Assembly: GCF_002234675.1 (NCBI RefSeq)
Contig: NC_019881.2
Coordinates: 17,672,494-17,736,493 of the forward strand
From: Oryzias latipes
Taxonomy: Eukaryota > Chordata > Actinopteri > Beloniformes > Adrianichthyidae
Length of the DNA stretch: 64,000 bases
Direction of reading: 5' to 3'
The position numbers and the translations under genes were made by a program. A model generated the notes under the pieces. It searched no databases. It saw nothing but the letters and a program-made list of their open reading frames with translations, and was not told the DNA's origin. The first letter of the stretch is position 1, and the number at the start of each line of letters is the position of its first letter. Shown one piece after another: positions 47,254 through 59,737 of this stretch.

Positions 47254-49394
47254 CTCTGATTGTCTAATTTCCTCACTTGTAGCCTTTCTAGTACTTACCA
47301 CTTAAACAGCAATAATGAACCCCCTTGCAAAAGATTTGGGGGTTTGAAGAAAGGAAAAATCTATACAACGTGCGTGCGTCTTACCTACTTCACCTTTACT
47401 TACTCTTCTGTTGTGTGAGTGTTGCTATGATCTGTCGGCCACAGCATGCATGTAGAAAAAATGTGCATGAACATTTTCAGTCCACGGGCTCACCGAGTGG
47501 TCCATGATCTTAATATTTTGAGCATCCCACCTGGGTGCCCCGTACAAGTTTGCCCATTTTTCCCCTGCGGACAGCCTGTATCCACCAAGTGGTGCCTAAG
47601 GCATTAGATGTGTTCTGTCTTCATACAACTTTACATCTAACTGTTTGCCTCATAACATAATTTGCTTAGTATTTTTCCACTTACTGTTACAGTATCAATA
47701 AATTTACCTGATGTGGTTGCTAAAATGTGTTTTGTAAATTAGACTTTGAAAATCAGGTACAGCGTTTAGTACCCATTAGGATCATGCTAACATCCTGATG
47801 GATGTGGATGACACTTTCCAGAGTAAAGTTTTCCACAAAGGAAGTTCTTTGGCATGATGGGATGCATAAGAAGAGAATGTAAATCTGCAGAGAGATCTAA
47901 ATGATTTGTTATTTTGTCCCTGTGAGTGACAGGATTATAATGGGAGAGGAAGTCACAGCGTTTCAAACTTCCTATCGTCTTTGATACACGAAGGTCATTT
48001 TATTTCTGTGTTGACAGAACTAACTGATATAAAACTTTTTTTTAATCTTTAGAGCTTCAGAAGTGTTTTGTTTTACTGCCAGAGGAAATGTTCAGTTTGG
48101 TTAAAGAAAGGTGTCTGAAATGAGTCACTTCAGAAACTTCCTCTTTTCAGTGCCGCCACCAAATAGCTGAATGAGATATGGAGTTTCATTGAGAAAAAAA
48201 AGAAGAAAAAAAAGAAGAGCACTGTGGAGCCATTGTGAGAGTAGACTGTGAAGTGAGAGTGGGAACTGTCTAAGGGAATGTCAAGGTTAGCAAGATTAGT
48301 TCTGCTTCAAAGGAAAGGGTGTATGTTTGAGAGGATTCATCGAAGAATTGAGATTTCATGTCGGGTTATCCCGTTATCTGTGCATGGAGAGGATGACAAA
48401 TCCCTGGTGCAAAGATTTTGTCAAGTTGAAAGGTCAGTGTGAACGAGACCAAAGAAACTAGGAATTCTTGCCAGTCAAATCATTGGTACTTGAGGGAAAC
48501 AGAGGTGTTAGATTGATAAAGCAACCTTGTACTGTTAATGCTGGTTATGCATGTGTCTTATGATAACACATGTCAGCCGCTATCATACGCTGCGGGCTCC
48601 ACAGAGGTAACAGAGAGTGCCCAAAGCCATGGGAAAACGTGGAGGAGCGTGAAATCACCTTGATCCAAAGATTCCTGCTGCATACCAGTCCACTGAACCC
48701 ACCAGAGGACAGGGGCCCGCAGACAGGCAGACTGCAACAGATCAAGAGGAAAATACAAAGGGAAGAAAGAAAAGGTGGAGGGTGATAGTTAAAATTTTTA
48801 ATCCCAGAGTTTGGTTTCAAGCTCAAAATCATCTTTTGCATTTCCTGTGCAAGATTAAGTAAGTCTCTCCATGAGGGAGGCCTTGCTCAGATGTAAACAA
48901 AGGATTTACTCTTACATGCCACATTCAGAGCCAAGCTAGATTACAGGTTGCCCATGTGCTCTGAGTCAAGCTGGCTGTTTGGGTTTACTGACAGTAGAGA
49001 AGAGGATGCTATGGCTGGAATGCTGTGGTGTGAATAGTGGTGAACACTCCTCCCAGCACTGACTGATAGCTGGTGTTGCTCAGCCCGGAGCTGAGATAAA
49101 GCGGCTTCTGTTTGCCACATGTTTGCAGAGTATATGTGCTCTCACATCCAAACGATTACGCCACACTGGAAGTAGGCCAAACACCCTCTTGCGAACACGA
49201 AAAGTAAGCGACGTAAATGTTGACTTGGATATCCTTACTCTTTCATGTGCTATTCTAGTCGTGTTATCGGCCACGTGGGTCGTGACTCTATCTGGAGTGT
49301 CACACATCAAAGCTGTCTTATCATTGTCACTCTCTGCAGGGCGGAGGAGTGAGAACGCACACTCTTTCTAGGAGAACTCCAGCAAAGCATTTAA
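47254..49394. other. Intergenic, no gene recognised
   Basis: Mostly unique sequence with moderate GC around 48560-49370. No exon chain or known repeat was identified. Confidence 0.4.
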
Positions 49395-51043
49395 ACCAGT
49401 GGTCTTTTAATTATGATTATGTGGTTTTTAGCCAAAATTAAAAAAACTGTGTCGTTTTCTAGGACATAGTTTCTGCAGAGTGGCAGGAGTTCATTAGAAA
49501 TGTGCCTAATATTGTGCAAGGCTGTTGCTGCAGAGTAATCCTGTTCTAATTTGCCATTATCCTTTGGTTTACACTCTCTCCCACTAGCTTACAGCCCCTC
49601 ACAACGCCATCCAAACATTCCCGGTGCAACGAAAATGACAAGCAGTGTCAGAGCTATCCAGCCGTACAGATTTGAGCCAGATGCCAGCTCGGAAGAGGAA
49701 AACAAAGACGTACATGGATCTAGTAGTCTGCAAGTGGATGCATCATAATGGAATAGAGTATGGAGCTTGTGGGACCTACATGACAGCTACAAGCTTTTTT
49801 AAACTGCATTTTTTCTGCTTCTGATTCACAGGGACTTGAATAAATAAATACTCAGAAATGCCATTTTGAGTTTAATTGTCTTTATATGTCCTCAATCATC
49901 CGAAAGATGCTTTAACTCTTGTGCTATCTTATTTTTTTATTTTTTTTTAACTTGTCCTGAGTAAACAGATGAGAGCTGAAGGCCTCTTGTGTTGGACATA
50001 TTTTACTTTAACTGGGGTTCTGAATTTTTTGACAAACCAGAGGTATGTCTGAATAAACCCCTTTTGTAATCGAGGCCAAACTCTATTCATTTAAATCATA
50101 TTTAAAGATTTTTGTGTTGGACCAGACGGAAAAGGAAAGGAGGGAAGAAGAGAGAGAGATGTTACAGGGGGGGGTAGAAGGGTGATTATAAGGGGGGGGG
50201 GGGGTAAAACCATGAAGCAGCATAAATCAAGTTGCTGGATGTTTATCAATACGGTCAGATTCATGTCAAGTCAAGTCAAGTAACTTTATTTGTCAAGATC
50301 TACAATGTTGACACATACATAGAAATTGAAATTGCGTTTTGAGGACAGCTAGGGCAGCTAGTTCAGATGTAATACAAATCTAGAAGGGGCGGGGCCTGTC
50401 CACACACACTCAAATGTTATTAACTCACCTGTTGGCTGCAAAAATGTCCACATGTCAACATGTACACAATACTGGCCCAACCAGGAGACCAGCCCCCAGG
50501 AGGGCCCAGCGCCGGGCCCCACCTGAGAAGAGTGCCCGCAGCCCCAGACGAGCGCCTCATCACCACCCAAGGGGTCTGGGCATCCTCCCGCCCCACCCCA
50601 GGTACGGGTCAGGACCCCCCAAGGAAGACCCGCTCCACGCTCCAGGCAGCCACCCACTCGGCCCACGGTTGGTCCAGGAAGGAGCAAGGCAGGGGCCAGC
50701 CGCCCCGGCCCAGGAGGAGGGCACACAGGAGAAGAGGGGGTCCACAAGAGATGTTGTAAACATGGCCCGACCAGGCTCACCCACAGTTGGAAACCCTTGT
50801 GCTATCTTAGATGACCCCACCCTTACATTGACGTGTTCTCCCTACCATGACAAAGGTGGATAAAGGTGGAAAGATTTCATGTAATCCATGGACACCAGTG
50901 AAGATCACAAATCATCGAAGAAAAAAGGTTCAGCGCACTGTCTAGTTGGTCTAGATGACCCAACTCCCAATGTTAAAGTGCCTAGAATAGCACAAGGGTT
51001 AAGAACACCAAAAACACAATTTCAATAGGGGTGGGTCTGTAAA
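49395..51043 (+). mobile_element. MITE family 1 copy split by a 1.08-kb insertion
   Basis: The left part 49395-49915 has all central landmarks, including the best-preserved peptide-like segment (IQPYRFEPDASSEEENKDV then HGSSSLQVDAS, about 49651-49745). The right part 51003-51043 resumes with AACACCAAAAACACAATTTC and a GGGGTGGGTCTGTAA end. The break falls exactly at a TTAA. Confidence 0.75.
49916..50998. mobile_element. piggyBac-like composite insertion
   Basis: Bounded by TTAA at 49912-49915 and 50999-51002. The left end CTCTTGTGCTATCTTA and the right end TAGAATAGCACAAGGG are the inverted ends of the 205-bp MITE seen solo at 41348-41552. A full 205-bp copy forms the right fifth (50794-50998) but has no TTAA on its inner side. 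The middle has G-runs, a CAAGTCAAGTCAAGTAACTT fish repeat piece near 50268-50287 and a GC-rich CCC/GGG-dense segment at 50470-50780. No transposase. Confidence 0.7.
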
Positions 51044-52297
51044 CCTTGCTGTGGGTTTTTTCTTAATATTTATCTATTATTTTACTCTTTATATTCTGGT
51101 TTTCTGGATGCGTAAATCTTGTTTCCTCAATCCCCAAGAAACTCTCACCATCAATCCATCAGATGTGATTAGAAATGCTGGAGTTAATTTGCTCTTAACT
51201 ATGCGGCCAGAAAATTAGAAAACAAATGGAGCGTCATTAAATCAGCACAGGAAGAGGAGGGTGTTTCCCCCACTGTGTCTTTGGAATGTTTTGGCCAAAC
51301 TGAAAGCCAACATTCAGACTCAAATGCCAACATTTGAGAAGACAATGACGAGACAGATAGCGACATCCGGACCTGGTTTGGGACGTGAGCACAAGGGGGT
51401 TTCTATTCAACACTTTGTGCCTCAGTCGCTGCTGACCCCCCCCCCCCCTCCATTATATCTATATACAAGCCTGACGTCCGGCAGCTTGCATCCCTCACTC
51501 CGAGCAGAGCCTCTGAAAACATTACCCCATTCTCCAGCATGAACTTAGAAGAAACAGCAGACAGAAAAGGGGAAGGGGAAGAGGGCACTTTCTAACAAAA
51601 GAGGGTCTATAAGGTGCCAGAACAAGAGACTCATACTTGTGCTTCGTACAGAATACTTTAAGGGGGCTGTCATAATTTCATGCTCTGTGGAAGAAAGCTA
51701 GATATAAGCACCACTATCGGTTTCATATGGAATCTATTAGTTACACTGCGTAACATAATACTTGTCCCTATTTTCAGCAATGATTTCAAAAATTGTAGTT
51801 TTTGTATGATTTTTCAAATGCAGTACAGTCACCCCAGTTTTGCTAAAAGAGGACGCAGATAATAATAATGTAGCAAGTGATGGAGGACAGTTGCCAGGTA
51901 TGACTTACTGTAAAACCAAAAGTAACCCTATTAACAGAAAAGTCAAGATCAACTGATTAAAGATTAAAGTCAAGATTTGATGAGTACATAGTTACATAAA
52001 GATTAATTGAGTACATACATAAAGTCAGAATATACAAATAAAATGCAACACACACAAAGTTGAAAAGACACAATGATGTTCTGGAAATGTAATTGCTAAA
52101 GGACAATTTTACACAATTTGGGGTCCCTTACTACACAGAATTTCTCTACCAAATAGAAAGTGCTGAAGGCAGTTCACTCGAAGGTCAGACTATCAATGTC
52201 CAGAAAATCACAAGCTCTTTATTAGACATTTCAGTTATTGCTTTGTATGTTAAGTGATAGATGAAACACAGACCAAACAAGCATGCATGACTGAGAC
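51044..52297. other. Intergenic, no gene recognised
   Basis: Unique-looking sequence with a poly-C run near 51429-51440. No supported exon or transposon end. Confidence 0.4.
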
Positions 52298-52853
52298 CAG
52301 GCGTGAGTAAACTATGGCACAGGGGTCATATGCGACCTGTTAAACTTTCAATGAGGCCCACCAAACTGGGATAAATTATTGTGATATTCCTTATTATTGT
52401 TTTATTTCCCTGTAATTCTTGTGCACTACAAATACTGACCTTTCAAGGGCAGAATGTTTTTCTGCCTACATATGATGTTGGAAGACTTGTCATTTTTCTG
52501 ACGTTCATGTGTGTTTTTCGGAGTCTAAAAGTGATTTTTCTGATCGTTCCAAATACAACACAAATGCAGCATTTCTCTAAATTTGCATGTTTCCCAGAGG
52601 GACATCCAGCCATCGGTGCAATTGGCAATTTAAGGAGAACAAAGGCCAGACCTTTTGAAATGAAAACCCCCAAATGTTCTGTTCGAAAAGATGTATACAA
52701 ATTTTTAATCAAAATTTTCATGTTTTGATCCAGATTTGGTTCTATTTCTTTTTCTTATATAGTGGATAACCAAAACACTCAATGCATTTGCTTCTGGTCT
52801 GGCTCTTTTTAGAACCCTTTGTGGCCCATGAGTCAAGTGTTTGCCCACCCCTG
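52298..52853. mobile_element. hAT-like element, 556 bp
   Basis: The left end CAGGCGTGAGTAAAC and the right end GTTTGCCCACCCCTG are inverted repeats with about three mismatches, with GTGGCCCATGAGTCA next to the right end. Non-coding. Target duplication is no longer clear. Confidence 0.6.
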
Positions 52854-54707
52854 GCTTAAACTTACTAAAATGAGAAAGCATCGTCTCTGCTAATAAGAAT
52901 GGTTTCCAGAGATCCCTTTTAGATAAACATCTTATACTATCTATTAGGCACGGTGGTGGAGTGTTAATAATTGGGGCTTCTTTTTTTGCAGCTACAAACC
53001 TTTTAAACTCTGCACTAAACAGACCATGACTTTCCTTTAATATTTTTAAGATATTTCCAAAGACTTATTTTTGACCATTTTTAGATCAAGCAACACGAGA
53101 ATCATAGTAAAAAGCAGAAATTATGATAGAAAATTTGATGCACAACATTTTTTATTTCATTTTACCAAGAAATGGCAAAATAAAACACTACTGAGGTTAC
53201 TCTGTTTTGAATTTTTAACACTGAATTTAATGTTCAAGGGTTAATCCAAACAGCTTTAGCAATAATAAATAATAATAAATGTGATAGCAGTGGAGCAGCA
53301 CATTGGAATCAGAATGGTTAGGTGAGAAATGCTGTTAGTTTACATTTATTCTAGTTAAAAACCTTAATTTATATTTCCATTATTTTTTTAACTTAGGTTG
53401 TTAATTTAAAAACATTTTTTTTTCTAGAAATCCTTAAGGAGCATGTTTTTATGTGCAAGGTGGACAAATGGCAAGATTGAATGAATGTTAAAGCTGCATG
53501 TAAAAAAGTTTGGATATTAAGTGGATGAGGTCAGATCCTCCAAAGTTCAAAGTCAAACATCTAAAAAGCTTAACTTGGATATCTGGAAAGGAGGAGATTT
53601 GCGTATTTCCTGTGTCCTTGCAGGAAAAAAGCAGAGCAAGTATGCAAAGTGATGTCAGTGTTCAGCCTATAAGAGAGCAGCCGGCATCTGCAAAAGAGAG
53701 ACTGATGTTCTTACATGTGCATACATTCAGAGTCCTGTTGCATAACTCTGCTGAGGGAGCCGCTTGTTCTCTTCCAAGAGTTGACTCTGAAGTTCCCCAA
53801 ATTTCCAACCCATTTGCCTCACAACAAGCAGATGTCTCAGGGCAGTGCAGAAGACAAAGGGGAGGACTGAGCCAAAAGGCAGCGGCTGCCTGTCACAAGT
53901 GAGCAAGTGTGTGTGGTCAGAGATTAGGGAAGGAAGGACACACACACACAAAAATTCCAGTTTAGGAGTTCCGGTGGCAGCTGTAGCTCTGCAGAGTGCA
54001 AAGGATGCTGGACAACTGGAGTGATCACACTGGGTGTGTCCTGGCATTGGCCAGCTTCCTCTGTGCAATCTTAAATTCGAAGAGTGACAATTCATCAGAG
54101 ACAGGATGTCCAATAGGAAGATAGATCCCAGCGGTTGATAGAGAGCCTTGCAGCTGGCCACTGAGTGACCTTGGATCAAACAAAGTTTAGTTTTTCTTTG
54201 TATTGCCCTCTTTCAAAAGCTCCCTGTGCCCACTGAAAAATTAGGCATTAAAGGGTCGCAGAAGGCTGAGCAGTTTCCAGTGAGTTAATTTTAAGAACAT
54301 GGGCCTCACAGCTCCACAAATAACATTGCCTTCTTCGTCCATTCACTTCCCTTCAACACAGCAACTTTTCCACTCTCACAAACTTAGATTTCCCTCCTGA
54401 GAAAGAGGAGGAAATGGAGAGGCCTCACAATGTGGAGGAAAGCCCTTTGAAAGTGGTTCGGGCATGGTGATATGTTCCTTATAAACAGGGAGCAGGGAGT
54501 GATTCAGGGGCAGACTGCTGTGGTCTGGACTGTCTGGGGGCTGCCTGGTGTTTTCCTGTGTGTGATGCATGCTAACTCCGGGCCCCCTTGACTTTGACAG
54601 TGGCATAAAGAGGCCTCTGTAAGGCTGCCTCAGATCCAGTCTTTATTCACCTCATTGACCTTATTGCTCAGTTTATACAGGAGAGAAACTTTTAGATTTC
54701 TATGTCC
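52854..54707. other. Intergenic, no gene recognised
   Basis: Largely repeat-free. 53500-54600 has higher GC and complex sequence, with ORFs of about 130-150 codons on both strands (53510-53902 and 53727-54179), but no domain and no splice support. Confidence 0.4.
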
Positions 54708-55276
54708 TTTAAAGACCCACTCCAGTCATCTTTTGATCTATTTTAAATGCGCTCCCAGTGGTCTTCTAAGGGGCATAGTTTCTGCAGAGCGGCAGTTCAT
54801 CAGAAATTCACCTCTGAGTTGCGTGCAGAGTAAGGCTGCACTGATATGCTATAATCCCGTAATCCTGTCCTAATTTTCCCGTTATCCTTTTGTTTACACT
54901 CTCTCCCGCGTTAGTTTACAGCCTCTCACAACTCCAACCCAACCAGTGGAACAAAAATGGCGAACAATATTTGAGCAATCCAGCCGTACAGTTTTGAGCC
55001 AGATTTACCTCAGACGAGGAAAACAAAGACGTACATGGATCTATTTGTCTGCACATGGATGCAGGGAAGCAGGGAGCTTGTGGTCTGCCGATTGTAGCTT
55101 CTACGTCGCTGTTACAAGTTTTTCCACACATCCTTTTTTGTCTGCTCCTAACTCCCAACAATTTGAATAAAGAAATACTTAGAAATGCAATTTTGAGCTA
55201 AATATTCTTTATGCATTTCCCACAAAAAAACTACTTCACATGTTGAAAACACAATTTTCATTAAAGTGGGTCTTTA
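54708..55276 (+). mobile_element. MITE family 1, full-length reference copy
   Basis: The left end TTAAAGACCCACTCCAGTCA and the right end ATTAAAGTGGGTCTTTAA are inverted repeats of about 15-18 bp. In between are all family landmarks, including AATGGCGAACAATATTTGAG, AACAAAGACGTACATGGATC, CTTCTACGTC and CAATTTGAATAAAGAAATAC. About 569 bp. The peptide-like segment is present but frameshifted. Confidence 0.8.
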
Positions 55277-55417
55277 ATACCTTTTTGCATTATAAGTGAA
55301 GTAGTTGGAGGGCACCAAAACAAATGGGAAGTTTAATAGTTGAAGTGGTTGGGAAACATTGTTTCTGCCATGTATTTCCTTCTGCAGAGATTTGTCTTAC
55401 AACTCAATGTCCCACCT

Positions 55418-55790
55418 AGATGAAAATCGTGTTTTTGGTGTTTTTAACATGTTGTTGTGCCATTTTTCTGATGATGGACATATATAAACAAAAGTAAGCT
55501 TTAAATTGCAGTGTTTTTTATCTAAAATGTTTCAAATCATGAGCAGGTGAAAAAATGCAGTTTGAAAAAGATTGTATTTGTGACATAGAAAATATGCTGG
55601 CCAGGGAAGGAAAGGGGGCGGGGCAGAGGTGAATTTTGATTGAAATGCCACACTGCAAAATGCATGTCGTAGAAAACAACACAGGTTGTTTTCATGTGAG
55701 CTAAAAACAGCTTGATTATTGTTAGAAGACCGCTGGGAACTCTTGTATGATAGATCAAAAGATGATGGAGGTGAGACTATAAAGGTTGAC
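55418..55790 (-). mobile_element. MITE family 1, reverse, internally deleted
   Basis: Begins GATGAAAATCGTGTTTTTGG and ends GATAGATCAAAAGATGATGG plus GTGAGACTATAAAG. The middle (TATCC to TACGTACATGG section) is deleted. It lies just 140 bp after the full copy, in the opposite direction, so the pair could form a hairpin. Confidence 0.7.
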
Positions 55791-56537
55791 TGGGCCAAGA
55801 AGAGACATTCATCCAGTTATGCACGGAAGACAAAGGAAAGAGTGTGTGCAATGCAGAAAGCAAAGCTTGTTTAGCCCAAACGATTTCAAAAGGACTGCTT
55901 CAATTGCAACCACAGAACAATTGTTTGGGCCTTTCTCGACGCCGGCATTCAGCTCACCACAGCTGTTTGCATAGCAAATACAACAAATAAACTCTGTTAA
56001 AATCCGACATTTCCGCTTCCACATTGTGTAATCTGGCATTCCAGAGGAATCAAGAATGAAAGAAAGAAGACAAACATTGGCATACCATGCCTATCTGCAG
56101 GAAGTGCTGTGACATGAATTAGCATGGTGATGGTGTGGTCAGGGGTGGATGACAGCATTTTTGTCTTGTGGTCCCCTGATGGCCAGCTGAGCTTTGATCA
56201 TAGAGTGGGTGGTGGGTCCGGTGGTGGGTCCAGTGGAGGTCCAGCGGAGCTCAGAGCCAACCTATTTGATTGCATCCAGACCATTATCAAGGGTTTGCAT
56301 CCATCTGGGTGTTCCTGTTTGTTATCATGCCAGGCCATTTAACATGACTACATAATTCAAACAAACCTGATCACCCACACAACTTTCATGGAATTTAACA
56401 ATTTTTCAAAATCCAGAAAACTGGAACAAGTATTTTGCTTTTTTAGCTTTTGAACCAGAAGGTCCAGCTTTTATGTTCCTGTTTGTAGATCTGCAGTGAA
56501 GTATCAAGTAGTGACAAGTTTGCTTCCTTCGTTTTGC

Positions 56538-56940
56538 ATTAAAGTTTTACTCCAATCATCTTTTGGTCTATTTTTAAAGGGTTCCCAGTGGTCTTTTAAT
56601 TATAATTATGCTGTTCTTAGCCAAATTTGAAAAAACCTGTGTCGTTTTCGAGGAAAACTTTCTGCAGAGGGGCAGTATTTATTAGAAATTTACCTTTTGA
56701 GTTGTAGGCGGGCCATTGATGCGGACCAACCCCGCCCCCCTTCCCCTCCCCTTTGCTGAAAGCTTGGAGCAGGGAGCTTGTGGCCCGCCATTCATATCCC
56801 TTGTTGTCACAAATAAGGTCTTTTTCAATGATGCACAACATGATTCTAAAAAAATGAAATACTCAGAAATGTCTATTTAAGTTTGATTTTTTTATGCTAA
56901 AAACACCAAAAACACAATTTTCATCAGAGTGGGTCTTAAA
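56538..56940 (+). mobile_element. MITE family 1, internally deleted copy
   Basis: The left end TTAAAGTTTTACTCCAATCA and the right end TTTTCATCAGAGTGGGTCTT are retained. The part from the Cys/Pro-poor centre to the peptide-like segment is lost. Confidence 0.75.
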
Positions 56941-57261
56941 GCTCAATGGCAGAATATTTTTGCTTAGTTGACCACCCATGCTCGGAGCCTTTTAACAAAA
57001 ATCAGTTGAGCTGGTGATGAAATAGCAAAAACAATCCAATACAGTTGACCCGGTTGACCCCAGCAGTTAGTGTTGCTACAAAAGGGCTGAAACATGCACT
57101 AACACATTAAAGTTGAAGCAACAATGATAACTTCATACGGGAGATCAAGATGGTGGTAATGGAAGCGTTCTGATGTTTTATGCACTTTGAGTTAAGATCA
57201 AAACTTGCATGCATGGTAAACTGTTTTTTTTTTGTTTTTTTTTAGAGTTTGTGTTATAAAA

Positions 57262-57712
57262 AAGACCCACTCAAATAAAAATTATCTTGTTGGTGTTTAA
57301 ACTTTTTCCTGTGATATTTTTCTAATGATGGAGTGCATATATTAGGAAAATTAAGCTAAAAACTGAATTTCTGAGTATTTTTGTACTCAAATTGTTGTGA
57401 ATGAGGAGCAAACAATAAAATGCTTTTATGTTTTGATGCATCAAGATCCGCGCATGCCTTGGGTTACGTTGAGGGTGTGAAGGGCTGTAAGCTAGCGGGA
57501 GAGAGTGTAAACAGATGGATGTTGGGAAATAGGGGTGGGCTTACTCTGTGCCAACAGTCCCGCCCACAACTCAGAGGTGAATTTCGAAAGAACTCCTATT
57601 GCTCTGCAGATGTCTTAGAAAATGACAAGTTTTTTTTTATTTGACTAAAAACGACTTAATTGCAGTTAAAAGACCACAGATAACGATTTTAGATCAAACG
57701 ATTAGTTTTAGC
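57262..57712 (-). mobile_element. MITE family 1, reverse copy
   Basis: Begins AAGACCCACTCAAATAAAAA, runs through TGATGCATCAAGATCC, AGGGCTGTAAGCTAGCGGGA, CGCCCACAACTCAGAGGTG and CTCTGCAGATGTC, and ends in ACGATTTTAGATCAAACGAT. Confidence 0.7.
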
Positions 57713-58199
57713 AGCAGAAATACAAACTTGTTTGAACCCCCTGGAGATCTACTGCCATTTGAGCTCGAGACAACTACCCATAAATGTTCAACCTTTTTTC
57801 TCACTGGGCCAAAAAAAAAAACATTCACCTACAAACATCTGGCTCTTGTCTTCAAAGAAAAAAAAGGGAAAGGAACTCAGTCCAGACTCAAATAGCTCTG
57901 CAGTCATCTGACGTAATCACAGCTTCAGCTTTGATTAGCTGTGAGAGAAACATATTTTACAAAGCGGGCAGCTGGAATGAACCCTCTCTCCAATTTGGGT
58001 TCAAATCGTGCACATGTGGAGCCATTGAAAGAAAAGGGAGTAACATCTAAAAAAGTTTTTAGAAAAATAGTCCGTTTTTAAAGTGGGGACAGTTTGATCT
58101 CCCTTCAATTGTGGCAAAAAAACATTTTTGACGCAAAGTGAAAGTTACTAGGTCTTACTGCAGTGGTTGAAAAACGTTCTGATATGGAAATGTAACAAA

Positions 58200-58490
58200 A
58201 TGGCCAGAGCAACAAAAACAGTGAGCAAAATTGGAGCCTTCCAGCCGAGGTAAACAAAGAAGTGCGTGGATCTAGTTGTCTACAACAAATGCATCAGAAT
58301 GGAATACAGGGTGATGCAATCTTTTTTCAATTGACATTTGACAATTGACATTTTTTTTCATCTGCTCCTGGTTAACGATTTAAATAAAGAATAAAAAAAT
58401 AAGAAAAATTTAAGCTTGATGTTCTTTATGTCTTGTCCATCATCAGAAAAATATTTAAAAAACACAATCTTTATCATAGTAGACATTTAA
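58200..58490 (+). mobile_element. MITE family 1, right-half fragment
   Basis: Has AGTGAGCAAAATTGGAGCC, TTCCAGCCGAGG, GTCTACAAC..ATGCATCAGAATGG, CTGCTCCTGGTTAACG and a worn right end. The left half is missing. Confidence 0.55.
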
Positions 58491-58526
58491 ACTAAATAAA
58501 ACGGAAGACAAAGTGATGCCCTAGAT

Positions 58527-58877
58527 CAGGGGTCTACAACCTGAGGCTCTGTAGCCACATGTGGCTCCTTTATCCCTCCATTGTGGCTCTTTGGCCTTGA
58601 AAAAAATCTGCTGCAGCAGAATCTTATTTGACGCAGGGTGGCTTTTATTTTGAAAGGAATTTGGATGTGCTTCTGTCAAAAGTAAAATATGTTATTTGTA
58701 GAAAAACATAACCTTGTTATATTGTAATTATTGCAAATATTTAAAAGCAACATTTTATAGAGAATAGCTAAATGGCCACAAAAACAATCGCAAAGTGTAT
58801 TATTCCAAAAAATGAAGTGGAACTTTACGTCTCTTGCTCCAAATGGCTCTTTTAGCACTAAAGATTGCAGACCCCTA
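58527..58877. mobile_element. hAT-type MITE with intact 8-bp target duplication
   Basis: The ends CAGGGGTCT and AGACCCCTA are inverted. The 8-bp sequence CCCTAGAT lies on both outer sides (58519-58526 and 58878-58885), as expected for hAT insertion. 351 bp, non-coding. An exact target duplication suggests a fairly young insertion. Confidence 0.88.
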
Positions 58878-58885
58878 CCCTAGAT

Positions 58886-59737
58886 CTTATCCATTTAGAA
58901 AACGAGAGGAAGAAACACTTCCTCTAAAATGTCACACAGTCTCTTGAGAAATAATATTTGCCTTTAATAGTCATGATAAAGTCGTTTCGTAAGAATTTTG
59001 CTGTTGTTCTTTCACTTTACACATCGCATTGGGTGCAGCTCTTTTCAAGTCAGAGAGATCAAAATCCAGTTGAACAGGCTTAACGTTGATTTAGACACAG
59101 AAGAAGAGAAGAAAAAAACAAAGCCAGCTGAAAACAAACCCTAGAGATTAGACTTAATCAAATAGCATGCTTAAAGAACCAGATACCAGGGCTTTGTTAC
59201 AGAAGACCCCCCTCCCTCCCCCTCCGAGCCATGAGAGGTGGATCAGACTGATCCTGATACAACATGATATAATGAGACAAAATCATTTCACACCCCTGGA
59301 AACTGAATATTTCATCTGACTAAACATTCCCACGAGGGCTGCTTTGTTTAGCAGTCGATCGGGCTTGTTAATAATAGTCACCGCCCAGAAACAAATCTTT
59401 TTCTAGAAAAAAAAAATGTAGTTCTTCCCATCAGAGGTCTGGGAGGAACTGAGCTAATCCGAGCGGTTGTTCATATGCAGCGACCACGCTGGGAAAAAAG
59501 GAGGTTCCCAGTGCGGCTGCTACTGCTTGAAGCTGCGATGCTCTTCTTGATCCTGGGCCACTGCTTCCCAGGCCCGAGGTCTTGTCCCCAAGGAAGGCTG
59601 ATGAGGCTGTATCAGTCTGCAACCTCAGCACTGAGCAGAATCCGACTGTACTGACCTACATTCTGTTTTGCAAACATAATACTTGACACAGAAACACCTC
59701 TGTATATTGTTTAATAGTGTCACCCCCAAAAAAATAC
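58886..59737. other. Repeat-free unique stretch upstream of ccnd2
   Basis: Between repeats, 58960-59650 is complex, mid-GC sequence with no exon pattern. This is what a conserved non-coding element would look like, but conservation cannot be judged here. Confidence 0.3.

Noticed and set aside
46853..47301. Trp/Cys-containing minus-strand ORFs with an internal repeat
   Set aside because: The repeat is the 49-bp tandem duplication, and part of the ORF lies in a dispersed repeat.
49551..49748. ORF with IQPYRFEPDASSEEE as a possible host gene
   Set aside because: It is the central part of MITE family 1, seen broken in other copies, so treated as mobile-element sequence.
50358..50863. Pro/Gly/Arg-rich ORFs of 86-149 codons on both strands
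   Set aside because: They come from a GC-rich repeat segment inside the piggyBac-like insertion; composition explains the open frames.
53510..54179. Two ORFs of 130 and 150 codons on opposite strands
   Set aside because: No recognisable domain, signal or splice pattern; left as unassigned unique sequence.
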